This document shows, piece by piece, positions 23,525 to 35,757 of a stretch of 64,000 nt of DNA. The notes below the pieces were generated by a model, which was given only the letters and a program-made list of their open reading frames with translations, made no database searches and had not been told where the DNA came from. Positions within the stretch are counted from its first letter, which is position 1. The number at the start of each line of letters is the position of its first letter. The DNA lies in NCBI GenBank assembly GCA_037179335.1, contig JAKZHN010000004.1, forward strand, positions 558,001 to 622,000, written 5' to 3'. The position numbers and the translations under genes are program-made. This DNA comes from Cyclaneusma minus. Its lineage: Eukaryota > Ascomycota > Leotiomycetes > Marthamycetales > Marthamycetaceae.

Positions 23525-23611
23525 TTTGCCCGATCCCTCATCAGCAACTTTCTCTTTCAGACCGAACTTCTTGACAGCCTTCTTCTTACGTGAAAGTCTG
23601 CGGCGTCGGTT
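23420..23611. repeat. 65-bp inverted repeat across the 3' end of the truncated 2EXR copy
   Basis: Bases 23420-23484 (coding end of the last exon) and 23547-23611 are inverted copies with about 59 of 65 matches. The 62 bp between them includes the stop codon. It is placed like the foldback at 22539-22630 but is longer, so the arrangement has arisen or been kept twice. Confidence 0.88.
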
Positions 23612-24353
23612 CTTGGTGTCTGGGGAAAGGTTCGTTCTGCCCTGCGCATGGTCGAAAGTAGATATTAAGGAATGTGACTTGTTGTAAAATGGATATCTGC
23701 ATCCCTCATGCGTACATCAAAATTCAAGTGAATCTGCGCCATGACCTCCTCACAACTCATCCTTGCGGCTTTTGCTTGCCATGAGCAGCTGGCAGAACTG
23801 CAAACCTGGCTAATGCAACACCAATTGACCGCTTGCTGCGATCATAAGACCAATCCCTCGTGTACTCAAGGCTGACCAGTGCTTTTTGTTTGCGGAGAAT
23901 GACCCTCATGGCATATATAAGATACCCAGTATGGCATAAAGTAGTACGGTCAAATCTGGAGCAGTATGGGCTCCATAGGAAGTGGCCCAGCCATCCGCTA
24001 TTATACTGTATATAGGTACCTAGACAGATAAAATTGATCTGCCCCTTTGTAGATGAAGGCTAGATATACATAAGTTAGATAGCTCCAACGGTAACGGTTT
24101 TATTAAGACTTCCTTTCCTTAACTTCGCGAATCGAGAGGAAGCTTATACGCGTCTTTAACAAAAAGGATAGCATTCGTGCTGCTTACACTATTGAGCACC
24201 CGCAGCTGAGTTTCGTGGATAAGCGCTATTTCGGGCGAACCACAAACCTCACCATGGAGCGTTACCGAGTTCCGGAGGCCGCCTCTGGCGAATTGGCGGC
24301 TTGGCCCAACCAATTCAGAATAAGAGCCCATGCAATTGACCGAAGACTCGATC
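23612..24353. other. Gene-free interval
   Basis: No supported gene. A short open frame on the minus strand at 24119-24394 overlaps the next 2EXR remnant and is probably chance. Confidence 0.35.
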
Positions 24354-25677
24354 ACTTCGCCAGGCTCTGCGATTACCGAGTTTTGTAATACCACGAGAGA
24401 AGATTCCAGTGGTGTTCCACGTTTGTCGTGAGGCCAGAAAAGAAGCTTTCATACCTCACTCACTAGTTACATCTCTTGCGGCCAATGGCCATACCTCAGT
24501 AAGGTTTCGATAGTTATACCACCTCGCACCAGATCACAGCCGAAATCGACAGCCCGAGCCCCTTTTAGATCTCGCAGAGGTTTTCTTTTCCAAGCTCTCC
24601 TCAAAAGTCAAACTCGACCCGAAAACTAGACTTTTCCCAATCTACCACCTTCGTTGGTCCATTACCAAGGTCCAAGCTCATAATAGCCAATCCCAATTCC
24701 TTGCAAATAACTGTCCTTACGCAAGGTAGTGCGCACATTCCTCGTCTGATATTCTCTTCGAACCGCATCGCAGCCGAAGTTACTGCTCAGCCACTCGCTC
24801 AGAGGCCAAGCGCGCAGCGCGCTGCTGTTCTGATGAGTTTTTGAAACAGCGCCATGTCAGCACAGCTGCTACGAACCAGAATGTGGCGGCCCGCCCACTT
24901 CTGCCCCTCCCAAAGCTCTCTCTGGTCGAAATCTTGTCCAACAATCCCAGGCCGCTACTAGCAGGCGCGAAGCCGCCCTCGCCAAGTTTTCAAACCACAG
25001 CCCTGTGTGTTCTCGACTGAGGAGTATGAAGAGTTAAGGTTTTACGACCGTAGGCGAGCATACCATGAAATCCTCGTCAAATTGGAGATCATGTGGCACC
25101 AGCACTACTGGGCCTGCATTAGGGCCGGTAGTTCTGACGCAGTGGCCTGCTTCAGCGCATGGAAGCTTTATATTGGATAGCGTGCTTCGGGGCGAGGCAG
25201 CGGAGAGAGTGACGAGCATTTCCCGGTAGTATGGGATTGCCCAATGGCAGGCTTGGCAGCTGGTCTTGAGGATGATGAAGCGACCTCCCCTTGATGAAGG
25301 GCTATGGACACCCTAATTAGGTAGCTGCAATAGCCTGCAAAGCGATGTTCAAGACTATCACTGCTATGCTGGGCGTAAGTATTGCAAAACTCATCGAGTC
25401 TTGTGCTTGAATTGCTGCGTTTTCTCTGATCTTAAATTGTACCTATGCAAACCTATGCTAACAAAGATTCTCTAAGTAGGGATTGCAAGCGAGAACTCAC
25501 AGCTGACTGAAAAGGTTGAAAAAAAAAATCCAGACATTAACAAAAGAAAAGAAAGGAACTCATAACCATCGCCACAGGCCCACACACTAGCTCGGAAGAA
25601 GAAAGTACCTAGTTCAGAAATTAATTCGGACTCAAGCAGGACTTGTAGGCTTTCATCCGGAAAGTTACCAGTGCTTA
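24354..25677 (+). pseudogene. Scattered 2EXR remnant
   Basis: Three blocks in collinear order match the copy at 20.8-22.6 kb. Block 24354-24466 corresponds to the ACCACGAGAGAA...GTGGTGTTCCA region (PxVFHxC...ARKEAF). Block 24661-24745 matches the NPNSLxxxVxxQGS segment. Block 25372-25677 matches the last intron and exon, including the GCGTAAGTATTGCAA donor region. Frames are destroyed by many substitutions and indels. This is the most decayed member of the array. Confidence 0.65.
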
Positions 25678-28600
25678 ACTCCGCCTGCCCAGTCACCACC
25701 TCACCGGCTGTTAAGTTCCGCCCCTCCCCTATGTGTGCGGGCGAATTTCGAATTACGGTTTCCCCCCACCCCCCCATTCTATGGATAAACGAACGGTACC
25801 TACGAAGACGACGGACGGGCTGTTGGGCGAGCTGGGGAAAGAGGTGTGGGAGAGCAATGATCAAGAGCGTGTTTTGCATTTTTGCGGGAACTGTGTAAGC
25901 TGAGAGGGGTGGTGGGCGTTGAGAGGGGCCTGGGCTTCTAGGATACAGGTACACGGAAGCTCGAGAAATTGATTCGTACGTACCTAGGCAGAGGGGAAAT
26001 TTGGGAGACTTTATTTGTTATGGAAACATGTGCTATTGTCACGGACGTAGAGAGGCCTTTTTTTCCCAGGAGGTGGGAAGAGGAGCTGTTGAGCTTTAAG
26101 GGGCTTGAAAGGGTCCGAATGCTATGCCTCTAGTTGGAGAATCGTCTAGATCAACTAGATGACAGACAGATTACAGCATAATGAACGGTAATAGGATGTG
26201 GTCTTTATGATAAGTGATGTATTGCTAGCAAAAGAGTGATCAACCACCGTATATATAAAGGAATGCAAACCAAGAATCAGAGGCACTCGATCGCCTCAAT
26301 ACAAAGGACAGCATCCAAATAGGGCCCCAAATTTGCTCTACAATAGAGAAAAGAAGGTATGGTGGTCGCAGGGGTTAGGCACGTGACCACCTCTCGGCAC
26401 CCCAGCCATGACCTTTGCCCCGTCACACTAGATGACTACCAGGGGAATAATAGATGCGAGGAAGAACGTCTGTTCGGGTCGGAGAAAGCAAGCGTCCTCC
26501 CAGCTTCCAGCTCGCGTATGTATTATAGAGGATTATCAAGGTCTTTGGTGCAAATCTGTTAGCACTGTCTTCGGCTCAATTCCAGCCATTGTCATGCATC
26601 ACCATGCTTGTAGCCACTGAAAGTCTGAAGCCCTCAATATATCTTCAGCCCTCCTCCACATCTTCCCGCAACCATCACCGGCATTTGAATACCCCGTTCC
26701 AATACAAGTCTTGCCTCTATACCTGTATATACGTAAACACCATGCAGGTGCAGAACGCTCGGCACCCGGCGTTCGTATCCGCACCAAGCCCTACTCTCGC
26801 AACAGCCCAATAATGCCGAATGTGTAGCACAAGCACTTGACTGGGTATGGTGATAGCATGGTTCGTAAACACGGCAGAGAATCTGCACAGCAGATACGTC
26901 TGGAACGCTCAACGGCTGCCAGCCTGCCACATCATGGCTGCAGATATTTCATGCAGTGCTGTCGTGGAGTGGTGCAGAGGTGCAGAGAGATATGGGTAAA
27001 GGCTGTGTTTGGTGCTTTGCGACATAGGCATGCGTATGCGAATGATGGGATGGAAGGACCAACACTACCAATGAGCTGGGATTTCATACGTGTAGAGATG
27101 GACATGCATACGTGAATGGGATAGAATACTATGAGATGAACAAGGCAATTGGATCAAGGCTAGGAACCAGAAGCACCTGCTGTTCTGGGCCATTTGGAAC
27201 AGAATATGGCTTGGCAGCTGGCTGGTCGGACGGCTACTGGCCGCCATCGGCTTCAGAAGTGAAGATTGGGTGTTGATGCCTTCGTCAGGCAGCGCCGCTT
27301 CGGCGACGAGCGTAAGGCAACCTCGACCTGAGGAGGGGGTGCAAGGCTGTCATCTTTCATGTTACTTCCAGAGTAAGAGGAGCCTGAAGGAGTTCAAATA
27401 GGCCGGGTGTAATTGGGGACAGTATGGACTTCAAATGAATGATTAGAACTGACTTGATGTGTTCAAAGAGTATAGACACTTGCCTACAGCTGCATAGAAA
27501 GATCTGAATCCGGCCGATAAAAAGCTTGTTTAAAATAGCACTCGCAGTCCGCAAGGCTGAGAGTTTCATGTACCTTAGCCGAGTTGATGAGACCACCAAC
27601 GCTTTGCACGAGACTTGCAATCGCATGGCTACCACGCGATACTCAAAGATCGACTGTTGAATGACCGAATGAAAGCAGGCTTTTCCCACCGTGAACAGCG
27701 ATGTGACAGACCTGGCAGTCTGCAACGTTGTAATTCTGCTTGGTGGTTGCTGTCGTGGTTACGCTAAAGGGGTAGGCGAGCAAGCGCCACTGACGGCAGC
27801 GAAGAGCGGTGGGCGACGGTCCGACGAGCAGGTAGATCGTGGGTTGGGTGCAACATCGCCGACGGCGACGGCTTCCGAGGCTCTGGGGTTTGGGGTTTGG
27901 GGGCCGAGATCAGATGAACAATCAGATGAAATTCGGAGGCCGATGGAGTTTAAAACTAGTTTAAAACTGATTCTAGAACGGCGGGAAAGCGGAAAGCGGA
28001 AAGCCGGACGGACGCCTTGTTGCTCGTATACATCCGTCGGATTGTTGAAGCATTGACAGGCAAGGCTCGTGATGTGTGTGGATGAAGCGTTTGCGGCATT
28101 TTCTGCTTCGTCATGAAACGCGGCTTTAGGCTTTGGTGACGAATGTTGGATACTAGGGACGAGTCAGCACGGTGCTGATCTTTGCATTCTTTCAGTCTTT
28201 GATAGAAATCTTATCAAAAAATAAGGATGATGGCGTTGCGCGATCTTGCTTTTGTTCAGGCTTGCTGAGTCGCCTTTTTGATACATGTCATGGCCGAGCG
28301 CGGTCGATGATTGGGTCATCTCAGGCAGGGGGAGGCAGTGCGTCAACGGCGATACAGATCTGATGGCGGTTGAATTGAAAGGCATCTGGCAGTCAGCAGA
28401 GAGGCACGAGGCTGTGGATGTCTCGGGAGGGGGAGCTGTCAGCTGGCCAGCTTGTGCTTCCTGGCGGCCTTTGAGCGAATGCAGGGTCCAGGATGGCTGG
28501 TGGCAGTCCCCTGAGGCTATTGCGTGGATTGGCGAGGCAGTTCTTGCTTTCGGTTTCAGGATTTGATAATGCTTGGGCAGCTGTGTGTGTCGTCAGAGTG

Positions 28601-28860
28601 AGGTGGCTATGGCCTTCCAAATCATGAAATCCGTGCCCAACGGCCGGTGGCCGGTCAGGTGCTTGCTGCCAGAATGGCCCGACGGGTTATGCGAGGGAGT
28701 CCCAGCTTTGTCGGATACTGGGCGAACAAGGAGTAAAAAGGAGAAAAAAGGAGAAAAAACAATGCGGATATATCTTTGGCATATTATTTGTCGACTAGCC
28801 GCTGATAGGGTCCCAGCGGCTATTTTTACTCCGCAGGTCTAGATCGCATCAATTGCTTTT
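25678..28860. other. Gene-free interval with one duplicated segment at 26460-26700
   Basis: No ORF shows domain content or plausible splicing. The only structure I can support is the partner copy of the 22.8 kb repeat at about 26460-26700 and a purine-rich run of GGAGAAAAAA repeats at 28728-28760. The right end merges into the kinase 5' region. Confidence 0.45.
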
Positions 28861-29684
28861 TGGGCGGCAGCCGGGCCACGCCCCATCGGGCAAGCGAGGC
28901 AGCATTCGGTGGTGCGCTGGGCGGCCTGTGCCTTCCTTTGCGGGCTGAGCGCCTGTGCACGCCCACCACCGCTTTCTTGCCGCGCTCTCCTCCTGCCCCA
29001 AATCCTGCTAGCCCTTCCTGCTCCCTCGCAACCTCCGTCTCTCCCCATCAAAAGCCAGCAGCCTCACAACTGCAGACCCAAGATCCAGCAACGAGACTCT
29101 GGGCCAAAGCAGGTCTCAAGCCAAGGTACTTCTTTCACCCGCCCCGCGCGCGCACGCAGCTGCAAGGCCGCATTCCCTCAAAGAGCCGACTCTTTAACGC
29201 GTTTCCGCTCTCGTCCGCTGGAGCCTCTCGCACCTCGCACGCCAATCTCCCCTTCTCCACGAACCACCACTGACCGTCTCCAGCCAAGGTCACTGCTCCT
29301 GCAACGCATAAGGTACGTTCGCCATCCTCATCTGCCCGACTCCCTCGCCCTACGCTCTACCCCGCCTACCTCGCAATCTCCTGCACCTTGCGCAAGGCCC
29401 GCTCGTCGTACGCCCTGTGCCCGACACGAGTGACAGCATTCCCAAAGTCGTGACTGCTCTCGCTACACGCTAGAGCCCGCAGACCTGTTCCCGACTTACT
29501 CGTCAACCTCACCGCCTTGCGCACCCACGCTTCCTACGCTCAACCACTCTTCCACTAACGCTGGTGCCGTCTATTACAGGCCCCTCTCCCACAGAGACAT
29601 TTCTTCCCGACTCTCTCCATCGACTGCCTACCACCAACAAATACCTCAGCCGTCGACTCTCTGAGTCCATAGTACCACTTCAAG
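28861..29684 (+). promoter_or_regulatory. GC/CT-rich 5' region of the casein kinase gene
   Basis: The stretch before the kinase start is strongly C- and CT-rich with long open frames in several phases, typical of promoters and leaders of highly expressed fungal genes. Open frames at 28860-29433 lack domains and are interpreted as leader sequence or chance. Confidence 0.45.
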
Positions 29685-31334
29685 ATGACCACTATGGTGA
29701 ATACTCCCGCTTCCAAGTCGAAGGCCAACCCTCTGGTTCATACTCCCTCTCCTCAGCCTTTGCGAGCACCTTCCTGTCAAGACCTACAAAAGTGCAAGGA
29801 AGACTCGTGGCGGAGTCCATCATCACCCCACTTCTCTGCTCTGGGCCATGCTCGGAGCCTTGTCTTTCGTCACTCCACTCGCACCACTGCCTTCTCCCCT
29901 CAAGACCACGTCGTCAATCTGAAGCTGACATGTCTATCTCACAGGATCTCCGCGTCGGTAACAAGTACCGCATCGGCCGCAAGATCGGTTCTGGCAGCTT
30001 CGGTGACATCTACCTCGGCACCAACATCATCTCCGGCGAGGAGATTGCCATCAAGCTCGAGAGCGTCAAGGCCAAGCACCCTCAACTCGAATATGAGGCC
30101 CGTGTCTACAAGTCCCTTGCCGGTGGTGTCGGAATTCCCTTCGTCCGCTGGTTTGGAACCGAGTGCGACTACAATGCCATGGTCTTGGATCTCCTCGGAC
30201 CCAGTCTGGAGGATCTCTTCAATTTCTGCAACCGCAAGTTCTCCTTGAAGACGGTGCTGCTCCTCGCCGATCAGCTCATCTCCCGCATCGAGTACATCCA
30301 CGCCAAGTCGTTCATCCACCGTGACATCAAGCCCGACAACTTCCTCATGGGTATCGGTAAGCGTGGTAACCAGGTCAATGTCATTGACTTTGGTCTTGCC
30401 AAGAAGTACCGTGACCCCAAGACTCACTTCCACATCCCATACCGTGAGAACAAGAACTTGACCGGTACTGCTCGTTACGCCTCCATCAACACCCACTTGG
30501 GTGTCGGTAAGTTTCTGTTCACTCACCTCTTCCGTTGTACATCACTGACCATCCACAGAGCAATCCCGCCGTGATGACATGGAGTCCCTCGGATACGTCA
30601 TGCTCTACTTCTGCCGTGGCTCCCTGCCTTGGCAAGGTCTGAAGGCTGCTACCAAGAAGCAGAAGTACGACCGTATCATGGAGAAGAAGATGACTACCCC
30701 CACCGAGGTTCTCTGCCGTGGTTTCCCTAACGAGTTTGCCATCTACTTGAACTACACCCGTTCTCTCCGATTCGATGACAAGCCCGACTACTCCTACCTC
30801 CGCAAGATCTTCCGTGACCTCTTCGTCCGTGAAGGTTTCCAGTATGACTACGTCTTTGACTGGACCGTCTACAAGTACCAGAAGAACGCTCAGGCCATCG
30901 CCCAGGCTTCCCAGCAGCCTGCCCAGGATGAAGACGAGAAGGCCGGACGTCGCACCGGCAATACTACTGCCGTTCAGACTCCTCAGAACGGTGCCAAGCC
31001 AGGTGCCATCTCTGCAACTCGCCGCAAGGTCATTGAGCGCGGTGCCGACACTCCCGACACGGGCCGTGCCGCCGGCGGAAGCGACAGGATGTGAGTTTAT
31101 AGTTGTTTTCTGTCCTTGACATCTCACTTAGTAAGGGATCATTCTCCTTCGCGTTTGGTGTTTTTGTTTAACGCTAGCCGCGAGGAGTGTCGTATGCTGA
31201 CTGGATTGGCTGACGCTTTAGTCTCCGCAAATAGGTTGCGCTCTGCCGCGAAGGGCGCTGCAACTGGCAATTCTTTCGGTGCCACGGGAGCTTATCGACC
31301 AAAGGATCAGACTGGACAAAACAACTATTGGTGA
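29685..31334 (+). CDS. HRR25: Casein kinase 1, delta/epsilon (Hrr25/CkiA) type
   Basis: Exons 29685-29696, 29945-30506, 30559-31090 and 31235-31334 give 401 residues. The first exon encodes only MTTM and is followed by a 248 nt intron ending CTGACATG...ACAG; this yields the conserved N-terminus before DLRVGNKYRIG. Kinase motifs in order: glycine loop IGSGSFGDIYLG, AIK lysine, catalytic HRDIKPDNFL, DFG in IDFGLAKKYRDP, and the CK1 signature RENKNLTGTARYASINTHLG in place of APE. A Gln/Ala-rich, basic C-terminal tail follows the kinase domain. CK1 phosphorylates primed Ser/Thr sites and acts in trafficking, ribosome maturation, DNA repair and cell-cycle control. The last intron has two in-frame acceptors (exon start 31178 or 31235). 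Confidence 0.96.
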
Positions 31335-34237
31335 AGAATTATGTGAGGCGGGTCTGCTGGATCGTTGTGGATTTCTTCTACTCGCTCCAGTCTCGTTTTC
31401 GGCAACTACCACCAATCCTTCGACCAAAGAATGTCTTATGACGATCAGATTGTCAATGGCTCGACAACACCACTCCACTCGTCTCTTTGGAACCCCTGTT
31501 TTGCTATCGAATTCTTAGTCGTTTCAATCGATATCGACTGGCTCGTGCAGCTTTGGACTTCGGCATGATTATGACTCTCGCTCTATGCGAGGTCAACATG
31601 CACGATGTCGAAGCCCATCGAACGGCTCGCCGATGTTATTCATTCCGCTTGTTCTCTAATCCCGCGACATGGCAACATGCCAAGGAGACTAGCACTGGGT
31701 AGCATCTATCGGAACGATCGAAGCAAGCAACGACATGGCTGAAAGCGCACAAACGACACACCGACATCCGAATCGAGTGCAGCTTACCTGTCGACTTCCT
31801 CGAGACTCGAACACGTCTGTCGCGTTGCTTCATCCATGGTTCACATTTCTTTGATTCTCTTTCTTTGCGATCGTTTTGAGTGTACGGGGAGGAAGCACGA
31901 CTGGGGAGGATAATGCAGGGTGATGGAACACCGGAGGGGTATGGAAAGGACTGTCCCTCACGCCTCACGCACGACTCGGCTCGCCACGTTCACCGATGTC
32001 ACCTGGTTCTACATCTTTCGGGTATTCAACACACAGATGGGGAAACATGGGAAAGGGCCGCGTCCGGGGAGGTCTTTCCTTACACGCTTTCCTTAGTCAC
32101 AGCCGAGTTCTCTCTCATGCTTTCTTGACGCCTGCTACGGTTACGAGGCTCAAGACGGCGTAAAGAAAAGGTGCTCTTAGAGGTTGTGACTACCGGGTCA
32201 GTTCAATGGTCGTCCTGCTAACGAAAAATTCGTCGTTTCTTCACTGCTCTTTGGGTGTTTTGCTGCTTTTTTTCTGCGTGAATTGATGCATTCTTCTGCG
32301 GCTATAGGCAACTTTAGCGAGGAGTTTTGCTTGTAGCTTTACGAAACGTTAAGGTGCTGCCTCTACAATGGAAACTTCTCTAGATCGCCATGTGGAAGGC
32401 TTTCGTAATTGCTGGTAGGGGTGTGACGTACTAGACATTCGCCTTTGCCCGGTAACTCCAGTCGATGATGTAGGCTCATACTAACCCTCCTCCCATATCC
32501 CCCTTCCCTGTACTGGCCCAGATGACTTGTCCCCCTGATGAGTGGAGAGGAAGAACATGACATTCTGCACCTGAGCTCCCAAATCCTGATCCTAGGAATC
32601 ATCAATTGATTCCCATGTATTGCCTGTGATTTATCCGAAAAATAGCATTCAACCCCGAGCCGGAGCGGCAAGTTCTTGCTTAGATGGTAGAGTTTCTTAA
32701 GTTGGCGGTTGTCTCGAACTCGAAGGGTCGAGGAGCAGATGAAGAGAAGCCAGAGTCCAGCACTGCCAGAGAGTAAAGCACTAAACAAACCATGGTTTAC
32801 AATCCACTCCGTGAAAGTGTTCCCTGTTTATTACATTATTTACCGGAGACATTTGTAAAACCGTTTTTGGAAACAAGTAATAACGCGCTATGTCCATTTC
32901 TTAGTCGAGCACAAACGCTTGCGTAAATTTTCTTATAGTGATGTAAACTGACTAGTTTCAACCAGTACTAACTAGTAACGTCTAGTGCTGACCAGTGGTG
33001 ATTAGTTATAACTAGAGCTATCTATTACTGTCTAGTATTAACCGGTATTAACTAGGGGGTAATCTGTAATACAGCAATTTAAAAAATCGGGAAAGCTGGA
33101 ATGCTAATAGTCAGAACCTTTAAATAAGAAAACTACAATTTCACAACCGTTGAAACATCGTCTTAATCGGCTCCAATCAATCCAAGCCGGAAATCATTTC
33201 ACTACTTACTGCCCAGATACGGATTCTCTAAAGGCAGAAGTTTTCAAGTTAGAATGCTACAAATTGCTTCAAAATAAACGACATACCTAGGGAGAGACAA
33301 GAGGCTGTGGTTGTGAACCTTCGATGCCTATAGCATTTACCGGGGCGTCTACGGCAGCTTCAGGGGCTTCTTCTGGTAGCACATACCAACAGCCTTGATG
33401 CAGGGACGCCCAGGACGTTTAATACAATAGCTTAGGAGCCCTTGTGGGTGCCCGAAAGGCTAAAGCCGACGTGCAAAAAAAGGTTTTACGGAAATTAGGC
33501 ATTGGATTTTGAGCGGTTGTTGGAAAACTCATGTGACCTACTGACGTGCCCCTTGGCTGTTTTGTTGCACGTCGATGGTGTCGGACGGGCTACAGACGGG
33601 TTCCGGATGTGAGGGCCTGGGGTTGGTCGAGCAACTCCAGGAAACTTGTACCTCAACGAAGCTTGTTCCTCGCATTTCAAACTACCAAGGACACTCAGAC
33701 TCAAGAGGACTTAGAACACCAACGAAACCATAGCATGGAGCAAGAGCGTTGTTTTTATTTCTCAAACGCAGCTAAAGCAAAAGCTAGAGAAACTGCGAAA
33801 ACGCCCGCTCGGACAATAACCTCGCCAAAGTACTCCCGCCCTCGCCCATAGCCATACATACACACATACACTCATACCTCATAGACTCATCTGCGTGAAA
33901 TCCCTGATCTAGGATCTGGACTGCCATAAGCTGGTGGTGGTCCTGCAGGGAGTATGGGCTGGGCAGGATTCAACAGCTACAGAAAAATAGCTGTTGACTT
34001 CTACCAAGCCCATACTACCTTCAAAGCCACCGCCAGCGAACGGAAATTCAAACTCCAAGCCAAGGACCACTTGCTGAAGCTGACTTCCAACGCTCTGCAA
34101 ATTTGAAACGCGATAGTTGGGTAAGCGTAGCCTCGCCCACTTGTTCCCCCAACTACTAGCCCGCCAGCTGATCAAAGCAACCTCAAGCATCCCTCCACCC
34201 AACAACCTCCTCCACGGGCTCACTCCATTCGCCTCCC
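31335..34237. other. Gene-free interval with a degenerate ACTAG repeat
   Basis: No supported gene. At about 32945-33060 the pentamer CTAGT/ACTAG and the related ACCAGT recur every 8-20 bp in a run of roughly a dozen degenerate units. The left end is the kinase 3' UTR; the right end is the 3' flank of the phosphotransferase gene. Confidence 0.45.
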
Positions 34238-35757
34238 TCACTCAATCTTCTTGGCCTCCGCCTCCGGATCATAGGGATGCTTAATAGTAAGACACCAAAT
34301 ATCCAAATAGTCACAAATAGTGACAATAACATCCACCACAAAGCTGCCATAAACACCCACGGCCATGCCCAGCATACTAAAAAGGTACGCCACCTGGTAG
34401 ATCCCATCACCAAGTACACTCGGCCATCCAATCCCCACATGCTCCTTCAACACAGGTCCTAAGCTGTCAACCACAGCGAAAGCCAAAGGCAGGTTTAGGA
34501 TGTTGTGGTAAGGAAATCGGAGTTGCACGAGATGAGCGGTGATCATTTGGCCGACGGAGTAGGCGTTTACGAGACCGCAGAAGAAGACGAAGGGGACGAG
34601 GTGGGAGTAGAGGATGGTGGGTTGCAGGAAGAGGTAGCTGACGATGAGCGTCCAGGTGAGGAAGAAGGGGACGAGGCCGACGAGCGCGAAGCGGGATTTG
34701 TCGCCGCGGGCACGGCGGGACTTGATTACGTTCTGTGCGCTGTTGTTCACCGTAGATGTCAGTCATGAGGTTCTGGAGATTGGACTTGGGGGGAGCCCTG
34801 CGAAGTGGAGAGCTTGTAATGGATGGATGGTTGGGAGTGGGACTGGAAAGTATGCAAATGCGATGGGAAAAGGGGGAAAGGGTGACAAAACAAACCTCTG
34901 CAAAGTATTCAACACCAACACACACCCCCCCTGCACCATAAGCCACTCCGTAAAGCTCATCTCCCTCAGCGTTTCCGGCACCATCTGCACCACCTTCTCC
35001 GCCCCCACCTTCTCCGCGAAATACGGCAACATGGCCTGCTGCCAAAAGCTTCCTCCTCCCATATATCCCGTAATCGCATAAACGCCACAAAGCATCAGAA
35101 TACCCTCAACCGGTCCAGACACAATTCCCAATGTGAGGGTTTTGGTGTGGTATTCATCCCAGGTTTGCACATAGAAGGTGAGCAGGGAGCCGAAGAGAGT
35201 CAGGACGGTCGTCCAGCCCATGCCCATGTTTTGTGAGGCCGCGAAGATGAGCACTTCGAGGGAGGTGTTGAGCGCGTCGACGCCGTGGTCGAAGAGCTCG
35301 CCGAGGGGGCCGGATTGGTGGGTTCGTCGTCTGGTTTGCATATGATTAGCCATCAGCATACTCTACACTCTTTGTATATCCCCTTCCTTCCCTCCAAACC
35401 CCCTCGTTCATCTCAGCTCATCTCACAGCAAGGAACAGAAAACACTCACGCCTGACTCCCATCCACAGCATCAAAAGTCTGATACATAAACAGCCCCACC
35501 GCCCAGCTCACATAAACCCAAGGCGGACAGTCCTTATCCAGCGTCGGAGTATACCACAGCATAGTCAGCAGATTGATCACCACGAAACTGAATCCCGTGA
35601 GCGTGATTAGGTTGGGCGCCATGCTCATGGGGAAGCATTTGATCACGACGTTCGTGTAGAAGGGCTTCAGCACGTAGCGCGACATCAGCGAGTGGTCGAC
35701 GCCGCTATATTTGTAGTTTTTGAGCCCGGGGAGGCGCTCTTGCCGGACGTAGACCAT
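34238..35757 (-). CDS. EPT1/CPT1: CDP-alcohol phosphotransferase (choline/ethanolamine phosphotransferase)
   Basis: Exons complement(35450-35757, 34896-35330, 34238-34739) encode 414 residues, the usual length. The CDP-alcohol phosphotransferase signature DG-x2-AR-x8-G-x3-D-x3-D is complete across the first intron (DAVDGSQARR...GELFDHGVD). Multiple hydrophobic segments predict about 7-8 membrane spans. The enzyme transfers phosphocholine or phosphoethanolamine from its CDP form to diacylglycerol, the last Kennedy-pathway step, in ER/Golgi membranes. The third exon starts at 34739 using an AACAACAG acceptor with a CATGACTGAC branch region; this keeps frame and removes a TGA. Choice between choline and ethanolamine cannot be read from the sequence. 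Confidence 0.95.

Noticed and set aside
28860..29433. Overlapping 137-174 codon ORFs before casein kinase 1
   Set aside because: CT-rich composition with Pro/Ser/Arg bias and no domain; they fit a leader/promoter with few stops.
33549..33600. Short match GTTTTGTTGCACGTCGA between 33.56 and 39.84 kb
   Set aside because: Only about 17 bases match with unrelated flanks; too short to call a repeat.
34467..35090. 207-codon minus-strand ORF inside the phosphotransferase gene
   Set aside because: It is an alternative frame of exons 2-3 and their intron; the CDP-alcohol phosphotransferase frame is the real one.
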